Shown: in pieces, positions 1 through 11,820 of the stretch
Layout: the number at the start of each line of letters is the position of its first letter
Numbering within the stretch: position 1 is the first letter of the stretch
Assembly: GCA_026120185.1 (NCBI GenBank)
Contig: JANUWF010001179.1
Location: 4,071,501-4,135,500, forward strand
Length of the DNA: 64,000 bases
Direction: 5' to 3'
Source: Voacanga thouarsii
Taxonomy: Eukaryota > Streptophyta > Magnoliopsida > Gentianales > Apocynaceae
Translations under genes and position numbers: made by a program
Notes under the pieces: generated by a model
Seen by the model: only the letters and a program-made list of their open reading frames with translations
What the model was told of the DNA's origin: nothing
Database searches by the model: none

Positions 1-500
1 TCTAATATTAACAATAAACTATCATCCATTGAAAAAACATTCAAAATTTCATCTTCCATTAATGTCTATACCATGAATTTATCTATAACCTTTTGCTACC
101 AGTCGTGCTTTGTAAGTATGCACATTTCCCTCTATGTCTATTTTCTTTTTGAAAACCCATTTAACCCAATGATTTTTGAATTTTCAGGTAGATTAACCAA
201 AGTCCAGACTTGGTTATCATACATGGATTGCATCTTAGACTTCATGGCCTCTAACCATATTCCAGAGTCAAAACTCTTATTGGCTTCTTGATAGGAAGTG
301 GGCTCATCATTAACCATAAACTCCACATTGTGATCGTCAGTGATGAGGAATCCATATCTCTCAGGTTGTTGATGAACCTTATCAAATCTTCGAGATCCTT
401 GTTCTATAGAAGTAGGCTCATCTTGGACTTGTAAGCCATCTAATCGAGGTTCATTATTTGGTTTAGGTACTAATTATGGCTCTTGAATCTCATCGAGATG
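1..500 (-). pseudogene. E1 reverse transcriptase, N-terminal remnant
   Basis: The segment translates to the start of an RVT_2 reverse transcriptase: EPTSYQEAN....WLEAMKSKMQSMYDNQVWTLV, the linker entering the RT domain. The same segment occurs in E2 (7020-7458) and E3 (11380-11820). Only E1 continues without a break to the right into integrase. The rest lies left of the window. Confidence 0.75.
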
Positions 501-1329
501 TATTTTACTCCCACTGATTCTTTTGAAAATAAATTCTTTTTCAAGAAAGAATCCATTTCAAACAACAATTATTCTATTTTCTTTTGGGAGATAAAATTGA
601 TATCCTTTAGTTTCTTTAGGATACCCCACAAATATGTGTTTATTCAATTTGGATACAAGTTTATTAGATAATAAATGATTTACATAAATTTCACAACCCC
701 AAATCTTGAGAAATGACAAATTAGGTTGTTTCCCAATCCATATCTCATATGGTATTTTCTGAACCAATTTAGATTGAACTCAATTTAGTATGAAAGCAGC
801 AGTCTCTAGGGCATGACCCCAAAAGGAGATTGGAAGATCAATTTGACTCATCATTGATCGAACCATATCAAATAAAGTCCAATTTCTCTATTCAGATACA
901 CCATTCCATTGAGGCGTTCCAGGTGGAGTTAATTGGGAGATAATTCCACAATTCTTAAGATGCTTGTCAAACTCATGACTTAAGTATTACCATCTCGATC
1001 TGATCGAAGTATTTGATACTATTGCCAAGATGATTTTGTACTTCATTTTGAAATTCTTTGAATTTTTGGAACGATTAAGATTTGTGTTTCATTAGATACA
1101 GGTAGCCATATCTGCTGAAATCATCTGTAAATATAATAAAGTACTAAAATCTTCCTCTAGCATGTGTATTCATTGGCCCATATACATCAATATGTATTAG
1201 GCCCAATAAATCAGTTGCCCTTTCATTTTGTCTCTTAAAAGGCGCTTTAGTTGTTTTGCCTAATAAATAAGAATCGCATGTTTCGTAAGATTCTAAATCA
1301 AACGAATTTAAAAGCCCATCATTATGAAG
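501..1329 (-). pseudogene. E1 integrase remnant
   Basis: The minus-strand translation retains integrase-core fragments, for example DDFSRYGYLYLMKHKS around 1085-1130, and the C-terminal block at 767-558 (MPYEIWxGKxPNLSFLKIWGCEIYV and VGYPKETKGYQFY), both standard in copia integrases. Many stops interrupt it. Confidence 0.7.
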
Positions 1330-1799
1330 CCTTGTTATGCGTTTCTCATTTATATGGCCCCAAAAGACAATGCCAGAAGTAAGTCCGATTTAAATCGTTG
1401 GATTTCAATCTCTTAGTATTAATATTATAGATAGACTTGTTCAAAGATCTACGAAGATTGAGAATATAAAGCCCATTTGATAATGAGGCGTCTTCATAAA
1501 AAATGTTATTTTTATTAATGGAGCAAATGTTATTTCTAATAAAAAATTCAAAACCTTCAAATCTAAACAAGAAACTGGAATAATATTCCTACTCATAGTA
1601 GAAATATAAAAACAATCATTCAATTCTAAAACAAGACCACTGGGCAAATTTAATTCAAATGTTCCTACAGCTACTACAGCAACTTTTGCTTCATTCACAA
1701 CTCGTAGGTCCATCTCGCCTTTTGCCAAGGCTCTACTTCTTTTTAAACCTTGCACATTTACATAAATGTGAGATCCACAACCAGTATCCAATACCTATG
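1330..1799 (-). pseudogene. E1 aspartic protease and GAG-pre-integrase remnant
   Basis: The block at 1791-1441 starts MDTGCGSHI. D-T-G followed by CxSHI is the catalytic motif of copia proteases. It continues through LELNDCFYI and SRNIIPVSCL, the usual protease C-terminal part. A second block in another frame (1570-1346) carries the GAG-pre-integrase signature (SLSNGLYILNL, then WHCLLG where WH-RLGH is typical). The frameshift between them shows that the copy is inactive. Confidence 0.7.
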
Positions 1800-2681
1800 A
1801 ATCAGAAGTAGATAAATTAATTTCTATAGCATAAATACCTGAAGCAGCAGTCTCACTATCTTCTTTTTCTTTGCTTCCAAATAGAGTTTGCAATTTCTTA
1901 ACCAATGTCCTTGTTCTCCACAATAGTGGTAAGCTCCCTCCTTTGATGTCTTGGCCTTAGGTTTTGGCTTGAACTTAGACTTAGCCATATTCTTATCCTT
2001 ACTGGCCATAACTTTGCCATTTTGGTTGTTCCTTTTTCCTTTCCTTTTTTGAACAATTAGAACACTAGGAGTATTCTTCTTAATGTTCAGTTTAGCTTAT
2101 TTTAGCATCCCATGTAAGTTAATAATGGATTTCTCCATATTATGCATGTTAAAATTCATGACAAACTGGTCATACTCAGGAGGTAATAAGCCTAAGATCA
2201 AATCTATGGCTATGTCATGATTAACAGGAGCACCAAACTTTTCAAGATGATCAAGATAGCCCTTTATTTTAAGAACATGAGCACTTACCGAGGTGCCAGA
2301 AACCATCTTGCATGTATTTAACGCCTTATGAGTTTCAAATTTCTCTTGTCGTGTTTGCTCTTGGAATATTTCCTTGAGATGCACAATCATGTCATATGCC
2401 TCTGCTTCTTCAAATTGTTTTTGAAGTTTAGAATTCATGGTTGCTAGCATGAGGCAAGTAACATCATTGGAGTCATCTTTGTGCTTACTATAAGCATCTT
2501 TTTCAGCTTTTAGGGTGTTATTTGCTAGAACAGGGGGAATAAAATTTTCAAAAACATAGAGTTTTTTTTCTTACTTAAGAACGATTCTTAAGTTACGTGT
2601 CCAATCAAGAAAGTTAGTCCCACTAAACTTGTCTTTTTCGAGCACAGATCGCAATGAGTTATTCCAACTGTATATTGCCAT
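1800..2681 (-). pseudogene. E1 gag remnant (UBN2-type, with zinc knuckle)
   Basis: The likely gag start is the ATG at 2681-2679. The product begins MAIYSWNNSL and has the copia gag pattern LExDKxxGTNFxDWxRNLRIVLK near its N-terminus. A block at 2450-2097 matches the UBN2 gag family (HLKEIFQEQTR, then a GxSVxxHVLKIKGYLDHLEKFG-like stretch). A zinc knuckle near 1886-1935 reads YHYCGEQGHWLRNC: the first Cys of the CCHC motif is Tyr, so zinc binding is probably lost. Stops at about 2570 and between the blocks break the frame. Confidence 0.75.
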
Positions 2682-4136
2682 TATCTACATACAAAATATG
2701 TAAAGTAATTAATTTTGAGGCTTTAATGAAAAACTCCCACTAAAAGCATTTAAACTTTTGAAACTTCAACATTTTGATGTTTCTTAGTGGGTAAATTTTT
2801 TTTTTTGTTTATAAATATTTTATTTTAATCATAAGTAAACTTTGGCTTTAATCTTATAATTAAATAAAACTCAAATTTTAAATGAGATAGGCATCAAATA
2901 TCCCTACTAAAATTTCATATAATGTCCTAGACCCAAAACCATTTTGATAGCCCAGTTAAGACAAACTATATCAAACATATGAAAAACTATTTTCCATCTT
3001 GTCACACTTAGATAATCAAAAGCATCCTACTTTGACAGGAATAACCATATGATGACCTAAATAATAACAACTGTTTGATTTTGGAAGGTATTTAACACTT
3101 AATTTTATTTATTTTAAATAAAAATTTGATTGTAGTAAGCATGAAATAAATATATCAAATATGCATGTAAGATATAAATAAAAGCGACATAGCATGGCCC
3201 ATAACCTACGTTGATCATCACGAGCAAAGTGAAGATCAAGGTGGTCAATTTAAGTATATGAACTGCTTGAGCATTTTCTAATGCCTTGAGCATACTCCTC
3301 CCTGATTGTAAATGTAGGCTACTGTCTTCTTTTACATTTGATGATAAAATTAAAATAATTTCTATTCTAGGAAAGTATTATAATTTTACAACAATGAAAA
3401 ATGACACGCAAGACGTATTTAAAAATTACAACTCAAAACAACCAGAATATAACTTGCCAATCACATTGGAGTAAAACGGGTCATGCTATGCACTATTCAA
3501 AATAATCCACAATTACAATAAAAAAACACTAACGAATAATACACAACAAACAGTTAGTCGGGGTTCCAAGGAGCAGTGCCCCTAGTGGAGGTCCTGCTAG
3601 TCGGTCAGCAGGCAGGGGTCAAGGGGGCAACGCCCCTTGCGAGGGTCTCTGGAGACAGCGCCTCCGGAAGAAAAAAAAGATTTTTTTCTTCTTTCATTGA
3701 ATGAGATTTTACCTTCTGATTTTTGAATATTAATTAGATTAACGTTCGGATCCCTTAGTAACCATCGTCGTAAATTCTCATGTTACAGACAATCTGTGTT
3801 CCCTTTTAACCATATTGATACAAATAACAAATTATCATAGCAAATTAATACAAACAATTTGCAATATAGAACGACGGATAGCATGCTTATGATACCATAT
3901 CATATTAAAACAGACCAGTTTACAGATAATTTGTAAATCATCTGGTCTCTGTTCAAACAACTAGGACGCACAGATTAAACCTATATTTCAGGCAGTCCAC
4001 ATGCTAAGTATTCCAAAAAAAAAAAAATTATAATCATGTGAACATATTGATATACACCGTTTAAATTCATATATATCGTACATATATTTAACAATACAAT
4101 TAACACAGATGAATCAACCTAATCGTTTAGCAAGTT
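2682..4136 (-). other. E1 untranslated leader with GC-rich block
   Basis: About 1.45 kb between the primer site and the gag start, with no convincing coding sequence. Most is AT-rich, but roughly 3550-3665 is strikingly GC-rich and contains two related copies of a GGGGT..AGG..GCCCCT motif that can fold on themselves. This may be a structured leader signal such as packaging or dimerisation, which is inference only. Confidence 0.5.
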
Positions 4137-4148
4137 GCTCTGATACCA
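4137..4148 (-). other. Primer-binding site of E1 (initiator tRNA-Met type)
   Basis: The minus strand reads TGGTATCAGAGC, the standard plant copia primer site complementary to the 3' end of initiator tRNA-Met. It lies just inside the LTR end. Confidence 0.85.
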
Positions 4149-4149
4149 T

Positions 4150-5668
4150 CGTTAGGATTCGTGGGTTCCTAAACACGAAAAACATTCACAAATCCCTTCC
4201 GAGGACCCCAAGCTAAACGATTAAGACGATCTAAGAATTACATAATTACCTTTTTCAGCGTAATCAAAATTCTTCGATTCTGATTTTATTGTCGTACGTG
4301 CAACCCAAACAATCACTAGACGCTGCAGTGTGTGAACTCCCTCTATCAGATACACACAGCGAACTAACTCGTTATCCCAAGAGTGCTAGCGCCTAGGGTT
4401 TGAGAAGCTTTTTTTTCTTTGTGAATAGAGGTACGAATATTAACATAGAGCTCCTTTTAGAAGATGGTTAGGGTTTTCTTTTAAAACCTCCAGAATCTCT
4501 TGGAGTCCAACTCTGATAATATCTTATCATATTTTATTTTAAATTCAAATTAAATTAAAATTGATATAATAAGATTATGTCATTATCTCGATAATTTAAC
4601 TAATTAATTTACCGAGTCAGATTCTTACAATTTGGACATCATCCAGATACATCGAATATGAACATATTTCCAAATTCATTGTATCTGGTAAATTTTCAAG
4701 GTTCGATTAACTTAGACATATTTTCAGATTCATCGAACCTAGTTATAAGAAAAATAACCTAACAAGTTTGCTTATTGTGTGACTCTATAGATTCATTTAA
4801 AACTGACAATGTGCCCAAATCACATTTAAATGGCTCACAAATTTTAAGCAGTTTCTAGCAAAATATTATAACTATCCAGGTTAAATGAAGATCAATGATC
4901 TCTTTGAACTAAACCATAATTTTATATTTAATCCTTTTTTCACACGATATCCAGATTAAGTATAAGGTACGGAACAGGACATCCTTATTAAATTTAATCA
5001 ATTATTTCTTGATCTCATAGTAGACTGTTCAAACAAATGATATCAATATCTCAGATTGATAAATTTGAGTACGACCATACATTTTAATAGTCTAACTTAT
5101 CAAGGGGCCAATGGATATCTCTCCAATAATTGAGAGGGATAAATTTCTTCACTATCAATCATATTCCTCTCATTAATTTATTCTATATTCAACAGTAGTC
5201 TAATTTATTATTTGGTTAAAGATAACTTTGGACAATGTCAAAATATAGAATTTATCAAGTAGGAAACTATGATGAATTCAGATTGAAGGACTTTTAATAT
5301 CATTATGGTTAGAAAGTACTTATAACATGTTTCATGAAATACTCTTACAGTAGGTCATGTCCAATACAATGTTCTCTAACATTTATTTATGTTTTGACTT
5401 GGTATCACATATATCAATGACTAGTAAAACATAGCCATCAAGTCAGAAACATACTAATCTTAATTTATTATTGTTCTACTAATAATAATCGATCAGGGAT
5501 AGTTTAAGAATAATCATTGTATTGAATGTAGGGTTTTACTATCAAGTTACATACTTGATGACCACAAAACTAAATACACTATTCATGGAAAGAAATGCCT
5601 CGTATTATTACATAATACATAACGACAATAGTATAAGTATAAATTGACTTTAGGGCATATCCTTAACA
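4150..5668 (-). repeat. LTR of copia element E1 (also abuts E2)
   Basis: On the minus strand the LTR starts TGTTAAGGATATGCC next to a purine tract and ends ATCCTAACG two bases before a primer site, giving short inverted ends (TGTTA-GGAT / ATCC-TAACx). The final CA is changed to CG. Its length is about 1.52 kb. It serves as the 5' LTR of E1 and simultaneously lies where the 3' LTR of the E2 fragment is expected. Confidence 0.75.
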
Positions 5669-5680
5669 ATCTCCCACTTG
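5669..5680 (-). other. Polypurine tract of E2
   Basis: The minus strand reads CAAGTGGGAGAT directly before the LTR TGTTA start, the usual plus-strand priming site of copia elements. Confidence 0.6.
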
Positions 5681-7458
5681 TAATAAGATCAATTTAACAT
5701 AAACCGTAATCCCATTGATCTAATATAACTATCATATTTAGACGATGGGAGACGCTTTGTCAGTGGATCTGCAACATTGCCATCAGTTGATACCTTACAT
5801 ACTTTGACATCTTCTCTATCAACAATTTCTCGAATGAGATGAAAATGTCTAAGTATATGTTTGGATCGCTGATGTGATCTTGGTTCCTTAGTTTGTGCAA
5901 TGGCTCCATTGTTGTCATAATAAGGATCTACTGTTAACAATACTAGGAACTACATTTAGTTCTGTAATGAACTTTTTAATTTAAACTGTTTTTTTAGCTG
6001 CAGCTGAGGTAGCTACATACTCAGCTTCTATAGTAGAATCAGCCACGGTGTCTTGCTTTGAACTTTTCCAGTTTACAACACCTCCATTCAAACAAAATAA
6101 AAACTTGATTGCGATATGTAATCATCCATGTCGGACTAAAAACTAGCATCAGTGTAACAATTTACAACTAGCTCACTTTCTTGTCCTCCATAAACTAAGA
6201 ACATATCTTTAGTTCTTCTAAAGTACTTCAGTATGTTCTTGACAGTAGTCCAGTGTGGCTTTTCAGGATTTGACTGGAACCTACTCGTCATGCTCAATAC
6301 ATATGAGACATTGGGTCAAGTATATAACATGGCATACATGATAGACTCTATAGCGGAAGCGTATGGTATCTTGTTCATGCGCTCTTCTTCATCCTTTGTG
6401 GAAGGAATTTGAGTTTTGCTGAGTTTAATGTCATGTGACATTAGCAAGAATCCTCTTTTAGAGTTTTGCATACTGAACCTTTTCAGTACTTTGTCAACGT
6501 ATGCACTTTGACTTAGTCCAATTAGCTTTCTAGATCTATCTCTATAGATCCTTACACCTAAAATATAGGTAGCTTCACCTAAGTCTTTCATTGAGAAATA
6601 ATTTTCCAACCATGTCTTTACACTTTGTAGAGTTGGGATGTCGTTTCCAAAGAGTAAGATGTCATTAACATAAAGTACCAAAAAGACTATTGCATTCCCA
6701 CTGGTTTTCTTATAGACACAAGGCTCATCTTCATTTTTTATAAAGTTAAATTCTTTAATTGCTTCATCAAAACGAAGATTCCAGCTTTGAGATGCTTGCT
6801 TCAATCCATAAATGGATCTTTGAAGCTAGCACACTTTATTGGAATTCAAATGATCATCAAAACCCTCAGGTTATATCATGTACACATCCTCGAGTAAGTT
6901 TCCATTAAGGAACGCGGTTTTGACATCCATTTGCTAAATCTCATAATCATAATATACTGCTATAGCAAGAAGAATTCTAATAAATTTAAGCATTACAACT
7001 GGTGAAAAGGTTTCAACATAGTCTATACCATGAGTTTGTCTATAATCTTTTGCTACCAATCATGCTTTGTAAGTATGCACATTTCCCTCCACGTCTGTTT
7101 TCTTTTTAAAAACCCATTTACACCTAATGGTTTTTGAACTTTCGGGTGGATTAACTAAAGTCCAGACTTGGTTATCATACATGGATTGTATCTCAGACTT
7201 CATGGCCTCTAATCATTTTCCAGAGTCAGAACTCTTACTGGCTTCTTAATAAGAAGTGGGCTCATCATTAACTATAAACTCCACATTGTGATCGTCTATG
7301 ATGAGAAATCCATATCTCTCAGGTTATTGATGAACTCTATCAGATCTTCGAGATTCTTATTCTATAGAAGTATACTTATCTTGGACTTATGAGCCATCTA
7401 ATCGAGGTTCATTATTTAGTTTAGATACTAATTGTGGCTCTTGAATCTCATCGAGATG
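5669..7458 (-). pseudogene. Copia E2 fragment: RT and RNase H joined to the E1 LTR
   Basis: Minus strand. From right to left it holds the RT start (7458-7000), RT palm (6804-6316) and RNase H C-terminus (5940-5689, with YDNNGAIAQTKEPRSHQRSKHI and PLTKRLPSSKYD), then a purine tract (5669-5680) and the E1 LTR. The RT active-site box reads YVNDILL instead of YVDD, a catalytic Asp to Asn change; E3 keeps YVDD. The fragment stops abruptly at the linker before RT, where viral V1 sequence begins. Gag, protease and integrase are absent. Tail-to-head sharing of one LTR suggests recombination between elements. Confidence 0.8.
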
Positions 7459-7463
7459 TATTT

Positions 7464-8047
7464 GGTTCAGAAATCCTAACCAACTTAACCTGCCCTAAAT
7501 TACATGATTTTAGATGGTATAAAGATATGTTTTTACAAAAAGTCATACTTAGAACAGATTGTTATCATGTGTTCTGGAAAGAACGATTTATCTCAAGATT
7601 ACCTCCCTTATTTGCAGAAAAGGTTAGACAAAAGTTAAAATTAGATTTGGAAATGAAATCCCCTATGACTATCTAGCATATGGTCAATTAATCAGTTATG
7701 TGAATCAAGCAGGTGCAGATCTCTGCACAGATCTAAAACTCAAAAATCAGATGGAATCCTATCATAAGAAATCTAAAAAAGAATTAGGAAACTTTTGTGA
7801 AATATTCGGATTTTCACCAATAACTCCACCATCTAAAAAACTAAAGAAAGAAAAGAAAAGAAGATTTAAAAAGGAAAAGAAAGAAAGAATTTCTAAACCA
7901 TTTAAAAGAAAATATAAATCTTTTAATAACACCATTAAGTGTTACTTTTGTGGAAAAAGAGGACATAAAGCAGACGAATGTAAAATAAAAGCTAAAAAGA
8001 AGAAAAAGGTAAACCAACTTTCTTTATCAAAAGATACTTTAGAATAG
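7464..8047 (+). pseudogene. V1 coat-protein remnant with CCHC zinc knuckle
   Basis: The first frame (to 7676) has the caulimovirid coat-core pattern LHDFRWYKDMFLxKV...FWKERFI..LPPLFAEKVRxKL. A frameshift between about 7660 and 7700 moves to a second frame containing YVNQAGADLCTDLKLKNQM, SKKELGNFCEIFG, then a Lys-rich tract and the zinc knuckle CYFCGKRGHKADEC (CX2CX4HX4C, all four ligands present) near 7942-7983. A stop at 8045 ends it. A homologous piece lies at 54787-55805. In caulimovirids this protein forms the capsid and binds the genome through the knuckle. Confidence 0.8.
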
Positions 8048-8639
8048 ATTAATCAAATTCTTGATCAAAACGATTCTTCAACAGAAAATAGTGATAGCGA
8101 AACTGACAAAATATTTGAAATTCAAGAAAATTCCTCTGAATCAGATTCAAGTGAACAGTCTTCTTGCGATTGCACCGGTTTATGTACTTGTGCAATAGGA
8201 GAACTCTGTACGATCAACAATTCATCTAATCAAGTTAATGTAATTACTAAAGCAAATAAAGAACTTTTCTTCGAACTATTAGATCACATTCAGGATGAAA
8301 CAGTTAAAAGGGAATATCTGTTAAAGGTTAAAGATTTAGTTCTTAATCCAAAAGTTCAAGTAGAACCTTATAATTTAAAGGAAGTATTTGAAAATTTTAA
8401 AGGTAAACAAAAAGAACCTACTAACTCTTTACAAGATCTACAATTAGAAATCAAAGAACTTAAATAGGAAGTTAAATGGTTAAAATAATAGAATGATCAA
8501 AGAATAACAGACATTAATCAGATAAATACAGAATTAGTTCAACAAAAACTAGATAAACCTTTAATAGATCCCACTCCTTTATCAAACGAAGAAATAGAAC
8601 AAAATGAAAATAATTCAGATTATATTTCAGCTATTTCCC
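8048..8639 (+). pseudogene. V1 acidic/coiled spacer between coat and protease
   Basis: The frame continues after the stop with an Asp/Glu/Ser-rich stretch (NSDSETDKIFEIQENSSESD), a small Cys cluster (SCDCTGLCTC), then charged, probably coiled-coil sequence containing at least three in-frame stops near 8466-8492. The same order appears at 55300-55800. I do not assign a function. Such spacers separate capsid and pol parts in caulimovirid polyproteins. Confidence 0.6.
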
Positions 8640-8800
8640 AGATAACTTTTCAAAAGTGGTATATTCCAATTCTTCTCAAAATAGGAGATTTCTCAATCCA
8701 GTTAGTTGCCCTCTTGGACTCCGGAGCAGATCAGAATTGTATCTGTGAAGGATTAATCCCTACCAAATATTTAGAAAAAAACAGGTTCTAAATTATATTC
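8640..8800 (+). pseudogene. V1 retroviral-type aspartic protease remnant
   Basis: The block runs FQKWYIPILLKIGDF..LVALLDSGADQNCI. LLDSGAD (catalytic Asp codon at 8717-8719) is the caulimovirid protease motif. A frameshift follows near 8785, and the downstream half of the protease (about 8800-8970, with LILGTSFL as the second motif) is in another frame. In viruses of this family the enzyme processes the polyprotein. Confidence 0.75.
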
Positions 8801-9079
8801 TACAGCTAGTGAACAGCTAAAAATCAGATATAAATTATCCAATGCTCATTTCTGCAATAAACAGTTTTGTTTCATAAATTTCTTCTTAATCATTAAAGAT
8901 TTAAGCCAAGAATTGATTTTAGGAACCTCATTCCTTACTCAGATCTATCCCTTCAAAATAGATTAGAACGGTGTTCACACCGAAATAGGATCCATACCAG
9001 TCACTTTCTCCTTTTTACAAAGTCCTTTAACAAAGGATATCAACCTTCTGAAAAGAAAGATTCGTTGTCGTAAGCAACA

Positions 9080-10068
9080 AATAGCCTTTATCAAAGAAGA
9101 TATCAAATACACTAGAATCCAAAGCCAGCTACAGCTAAAGGACATTCAGGATAAGATAGAATCTATCCGAAAAGATTTCGAACAGCAAATTTACTCAGAG
9201 GTCCCTACAGCCTTTTGGGAAAGGAAAAAGCATATAGTCAGTCTCCCGTACATTGATAATTTCGATGAATCAATGATACCTACCAAAGCCAGACCAATTC
9301 AGATGAATCAGGAATTAGTTGAATATTGTAAACAGGAAATCTTTAGCTTATTGCAAAAAGCCTTAATCATAGAATCTAGATCACCCTGGTCTTGTGCTGC
9401 ATTTTATGTCAATAATAATTCAGGAAAAAAAAAAGAGGTGCTCCCCGATTAGTTATTAATTATAAGCCTTTAAATAAAGCTTTAAAATGGATTAGATATC
9501 CAATTTCCAATAAACGAGATTTATTGAAAAGAACTTATAAAGCGGTCCTTTATAGTAAATTTGATATGAAATCAGGATTTTGGCAAATCCAGATTAAAGA
9601 AGAAGATAGATATAAAATAGCATTCAATGTCCCTTTCGGACAATATGAATGGAATGTAATGCCCTTTGGATTAAAGAATGCACCCAGTGAATTTCAAAAG
9701 GTTATGAATGACATCTTTAACCCATATACAACATTTACAATAGTTTATATTGATGATGTTTTAATCTTTAGTGAATCCTTTGAACAGCACCTTAAACATT
9801 TACGTCTTTTTCGTGAAATAATCACGAAAAATGGGCTGGTAGTGAGTGCATCTAAACTCCGCCTTTGCCAAACCAAAATCCATTTCTTAGGCCATGACCT
9901 AACCCAAGGTACCTATAAACCCATTTGCAGAGCCATAGAATTTGCAGACAAATTTCCTGATGAAATCAAGGATAAAACTCAGCTCCAAAGATTTTTAGGT
10001 TGCTTAAACTATATATCAGATTTTATCCCTAATCTTAGAATCATCTGTGAACCTTTATACAAATGTCT
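9080..10068 (+). pseudogene. V1 reverse transcriptase remnant
   Basis: RT sequence begins around 9230 (LPYIDNFDES...IPTKARPIQMN). A run of A residues near 9424 shifts the frame. The open part 9524-10068 contains YSKFDMKSGFWQI, the PFGLKNAPSEFQ box and the catalytic YIDDVLIFS (YIDD codons 9746-9757), so both metal-binding Asp residues are kept. It ends at the connection region (LQRFLGCLNYISDF) where copia E3 starts. The RNase H domain is absent. The closest relatives in this window are 47949-48710 and the minus-strand piece at 58961-59735. Confidence 0.85.
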
Positions 10069-11820
10069 TATAATAAGATCAATTTAACATAAACCTTAAT
10101 CCCATTGATCTAATATAACTATCATGTTTAGACGATGGGAGAGGCGTTGTCAGGTGATCTGCAACATTGCCATCAGTTGATACCTTACATACTTTGACAT
10201 CTTTTCTATCAACAATTTCTCGAATGAGATGAAAATGTCTAAGTATATGTTTGGATCGCTAATGTGATCATGGTTCCTTAGTTTGTGCAATGGCTCCATT
10301 GTTGTCATAATAAAGATCTACTGGGTTCACAATACTAGGAACTACATTTAGTCCTGTAATGAACTTTTTAATTTAAACTGCTTTTTTAGTTGCAGTTGAG
10401 GTAGCTACATACTCAGCTTCTGTAGTAGAATCAGCCACGGTGTCTTGCTTTGAACTTTTCCAGTTTACAACACCTCCATTCAAACAAATGAAAAACTTGA
10501 TTGCGATATGTAATCATCCATGTGTCGGACTGAAAACTAGCATTAGTGTAACAATTTACAACTAGCTCACCTTCTTGTCCTCCATAAACTAAGAACATAT
10601 ATTTAGTTCTTCTTAAGTACTTCAGTATATTCTTGACAGCAGTCCAGTGTGGCTTTTCAGGATTTGACTGGAACCTACTCATCATGCTCAATGCATATGA
10701 CACATCAGGCCGAGTATATAACATGGCATACATGATAGACTCTATAGCGGAAGCGTATGGTATCTTGTTCATGCACTCTTCTTCATCCATGTGACATTAG
10801 CAAGAATCCTCTTTTAGAGTTTTGCATACTGAACCTTTTCAGTACTTTGTCAACGTATGCACTTTGACTTAGTCCAATTAGCTTTCTAGATCTATCTCTA
10901 TAGATCCTTACACCTAAAATATAGGCAGCTTCACCTAAGTCTTTCATTGAGAAATAATTTCCCAACCATGTCTTTACACTTTGTAGAGTTGGGATGTCGT
11001 TTCCAATGAGTAAAATGTCATCAACATAAAGTACCAAAAAGACTATTGCATTCCCACTGGTTTTCTTATAGACACATGGCTCATCTTCATTTTTTATAAA
11101 GTTAAATTCTTTAATTGCTTCATCAAAACGAAGATTCCAGCTTTGAGATGCTTGCTTCAATCCATAAATGGATCTTTGAAGCTTGCACACTTTATTGGAA
11201 TTTAAAAGATCATCAAAACCCTCAGGTTATATCATGTACACATCCTCGAGTAAGTTTCCATTAAGGAACGCGGTTTTGACATCCATTTGCTAAATCTTAT
11301 AATCATAATATACTACTATGGCAAGAAGAATTCTAATAAATTTAAGCATTACAACTGGTGAAAAGGTTTCAACATAGTCTATACCATGAGTTTGTCTATA
11401 ACCTTTTACTACCAATCGTGCTTTGTAAGTATGCACATTTCCCTCCATGTCTGTTTTCTTTTTAAAAACCCATTTACACCTAATGGTTTTTGAACTTTTA
11501 GGTGGATTAACTAAATTCCAGACTTGGTTATCATATATGGATTGCATCTCAGACTTCATGGCCTCTAATCATTTTCCAGAGTCTGAACTCTTACTGGCTT
11601 CTTGATAGGAAGTGGGCTCATCATTAACTATAAACCCCACATTGTGATCGTCAGTGATGAGGAATCCATATCTCTCAAGTTATTGACGAACCCTATTAGA
11701 TCTTCGAGATTCTTGTTCTATAGAAGTATGCTTATCTTATACTTATGAGCCATCTAATCGAGGTTCATTATTTAGTTTAGGTACTAATTGTGGCTCTTGA
11801 ATCTCATCGAGATGTATTTT
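10069..11820 (-). pseudogene. Copia E3 fragment: second copy of RT and RNase H
   Basis: The same copia segment as E2, nearly collinear with it. Its left end is at the same base (after a TAATAAGATC match), and it stops at the same linker position (CATCGAGATGTATTT). The RT box is YVDDILL, intact, unlike E2. A deletion of about 43 bp near 10787 and several stops inactivate it. No purine tract or LTR follows: the left neighbour is viral V1 sequence. It is best explained with E2 as a duplicated unit flanking V1. Confidence 0.8.

Larger units (their letters stand above)
1..5668 (-). mobile_element. Ty1/copia retrotransposon E1, 5' part
   Basis: Reading the minus strand from right to left one meets, in order, an LTR, a tRNA-Met-type primer-binding site, a long untranslated leader, gag with a zinc knuckle, a D-T/S-G protease, the GAG-pre-integrase region, integrase, and the start of an RVT_2 reverse transcriptase that runs off the window. 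The order protease-integrase-RT is diagnostic of Ty1/copia. The 3' LTR must lie beyond base 1. All coding parts are broken by stops and frameshifts, so this is a dead copy. The boundary with the E2 fragment is set by the LTR end at 5668. Confidence 0.85.
7459..10068 (+). mobile_element. Endogenous pararetrovirus fragment V1 (Caulimoviridae)
   Basis: A partial, decayed caulimovirid genome: the C-terminal half of the coat protein with zinc knuckle, an acidic spacer, aspartic protease, and reverse transcriptase. RNase H is missing. Both ends are abrupt and flanked by the E2 and E3 copies of the same copia fragment. There is no integrase or LTR, so this is not a gypsy element. Gene order resembles petuviruses/florendoviruses, but the genus is not settled from this sequence. 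Confidence 0.85.

Noticed and set aside
7459..10068. V1 as a Ty3/gypsy element
   Set aside because: Its RT is related to gypsy RT, but there is no integrase or LTR, and the coat knuckle, protease and movement-protein relatives nearby fit Caulimoviridae.
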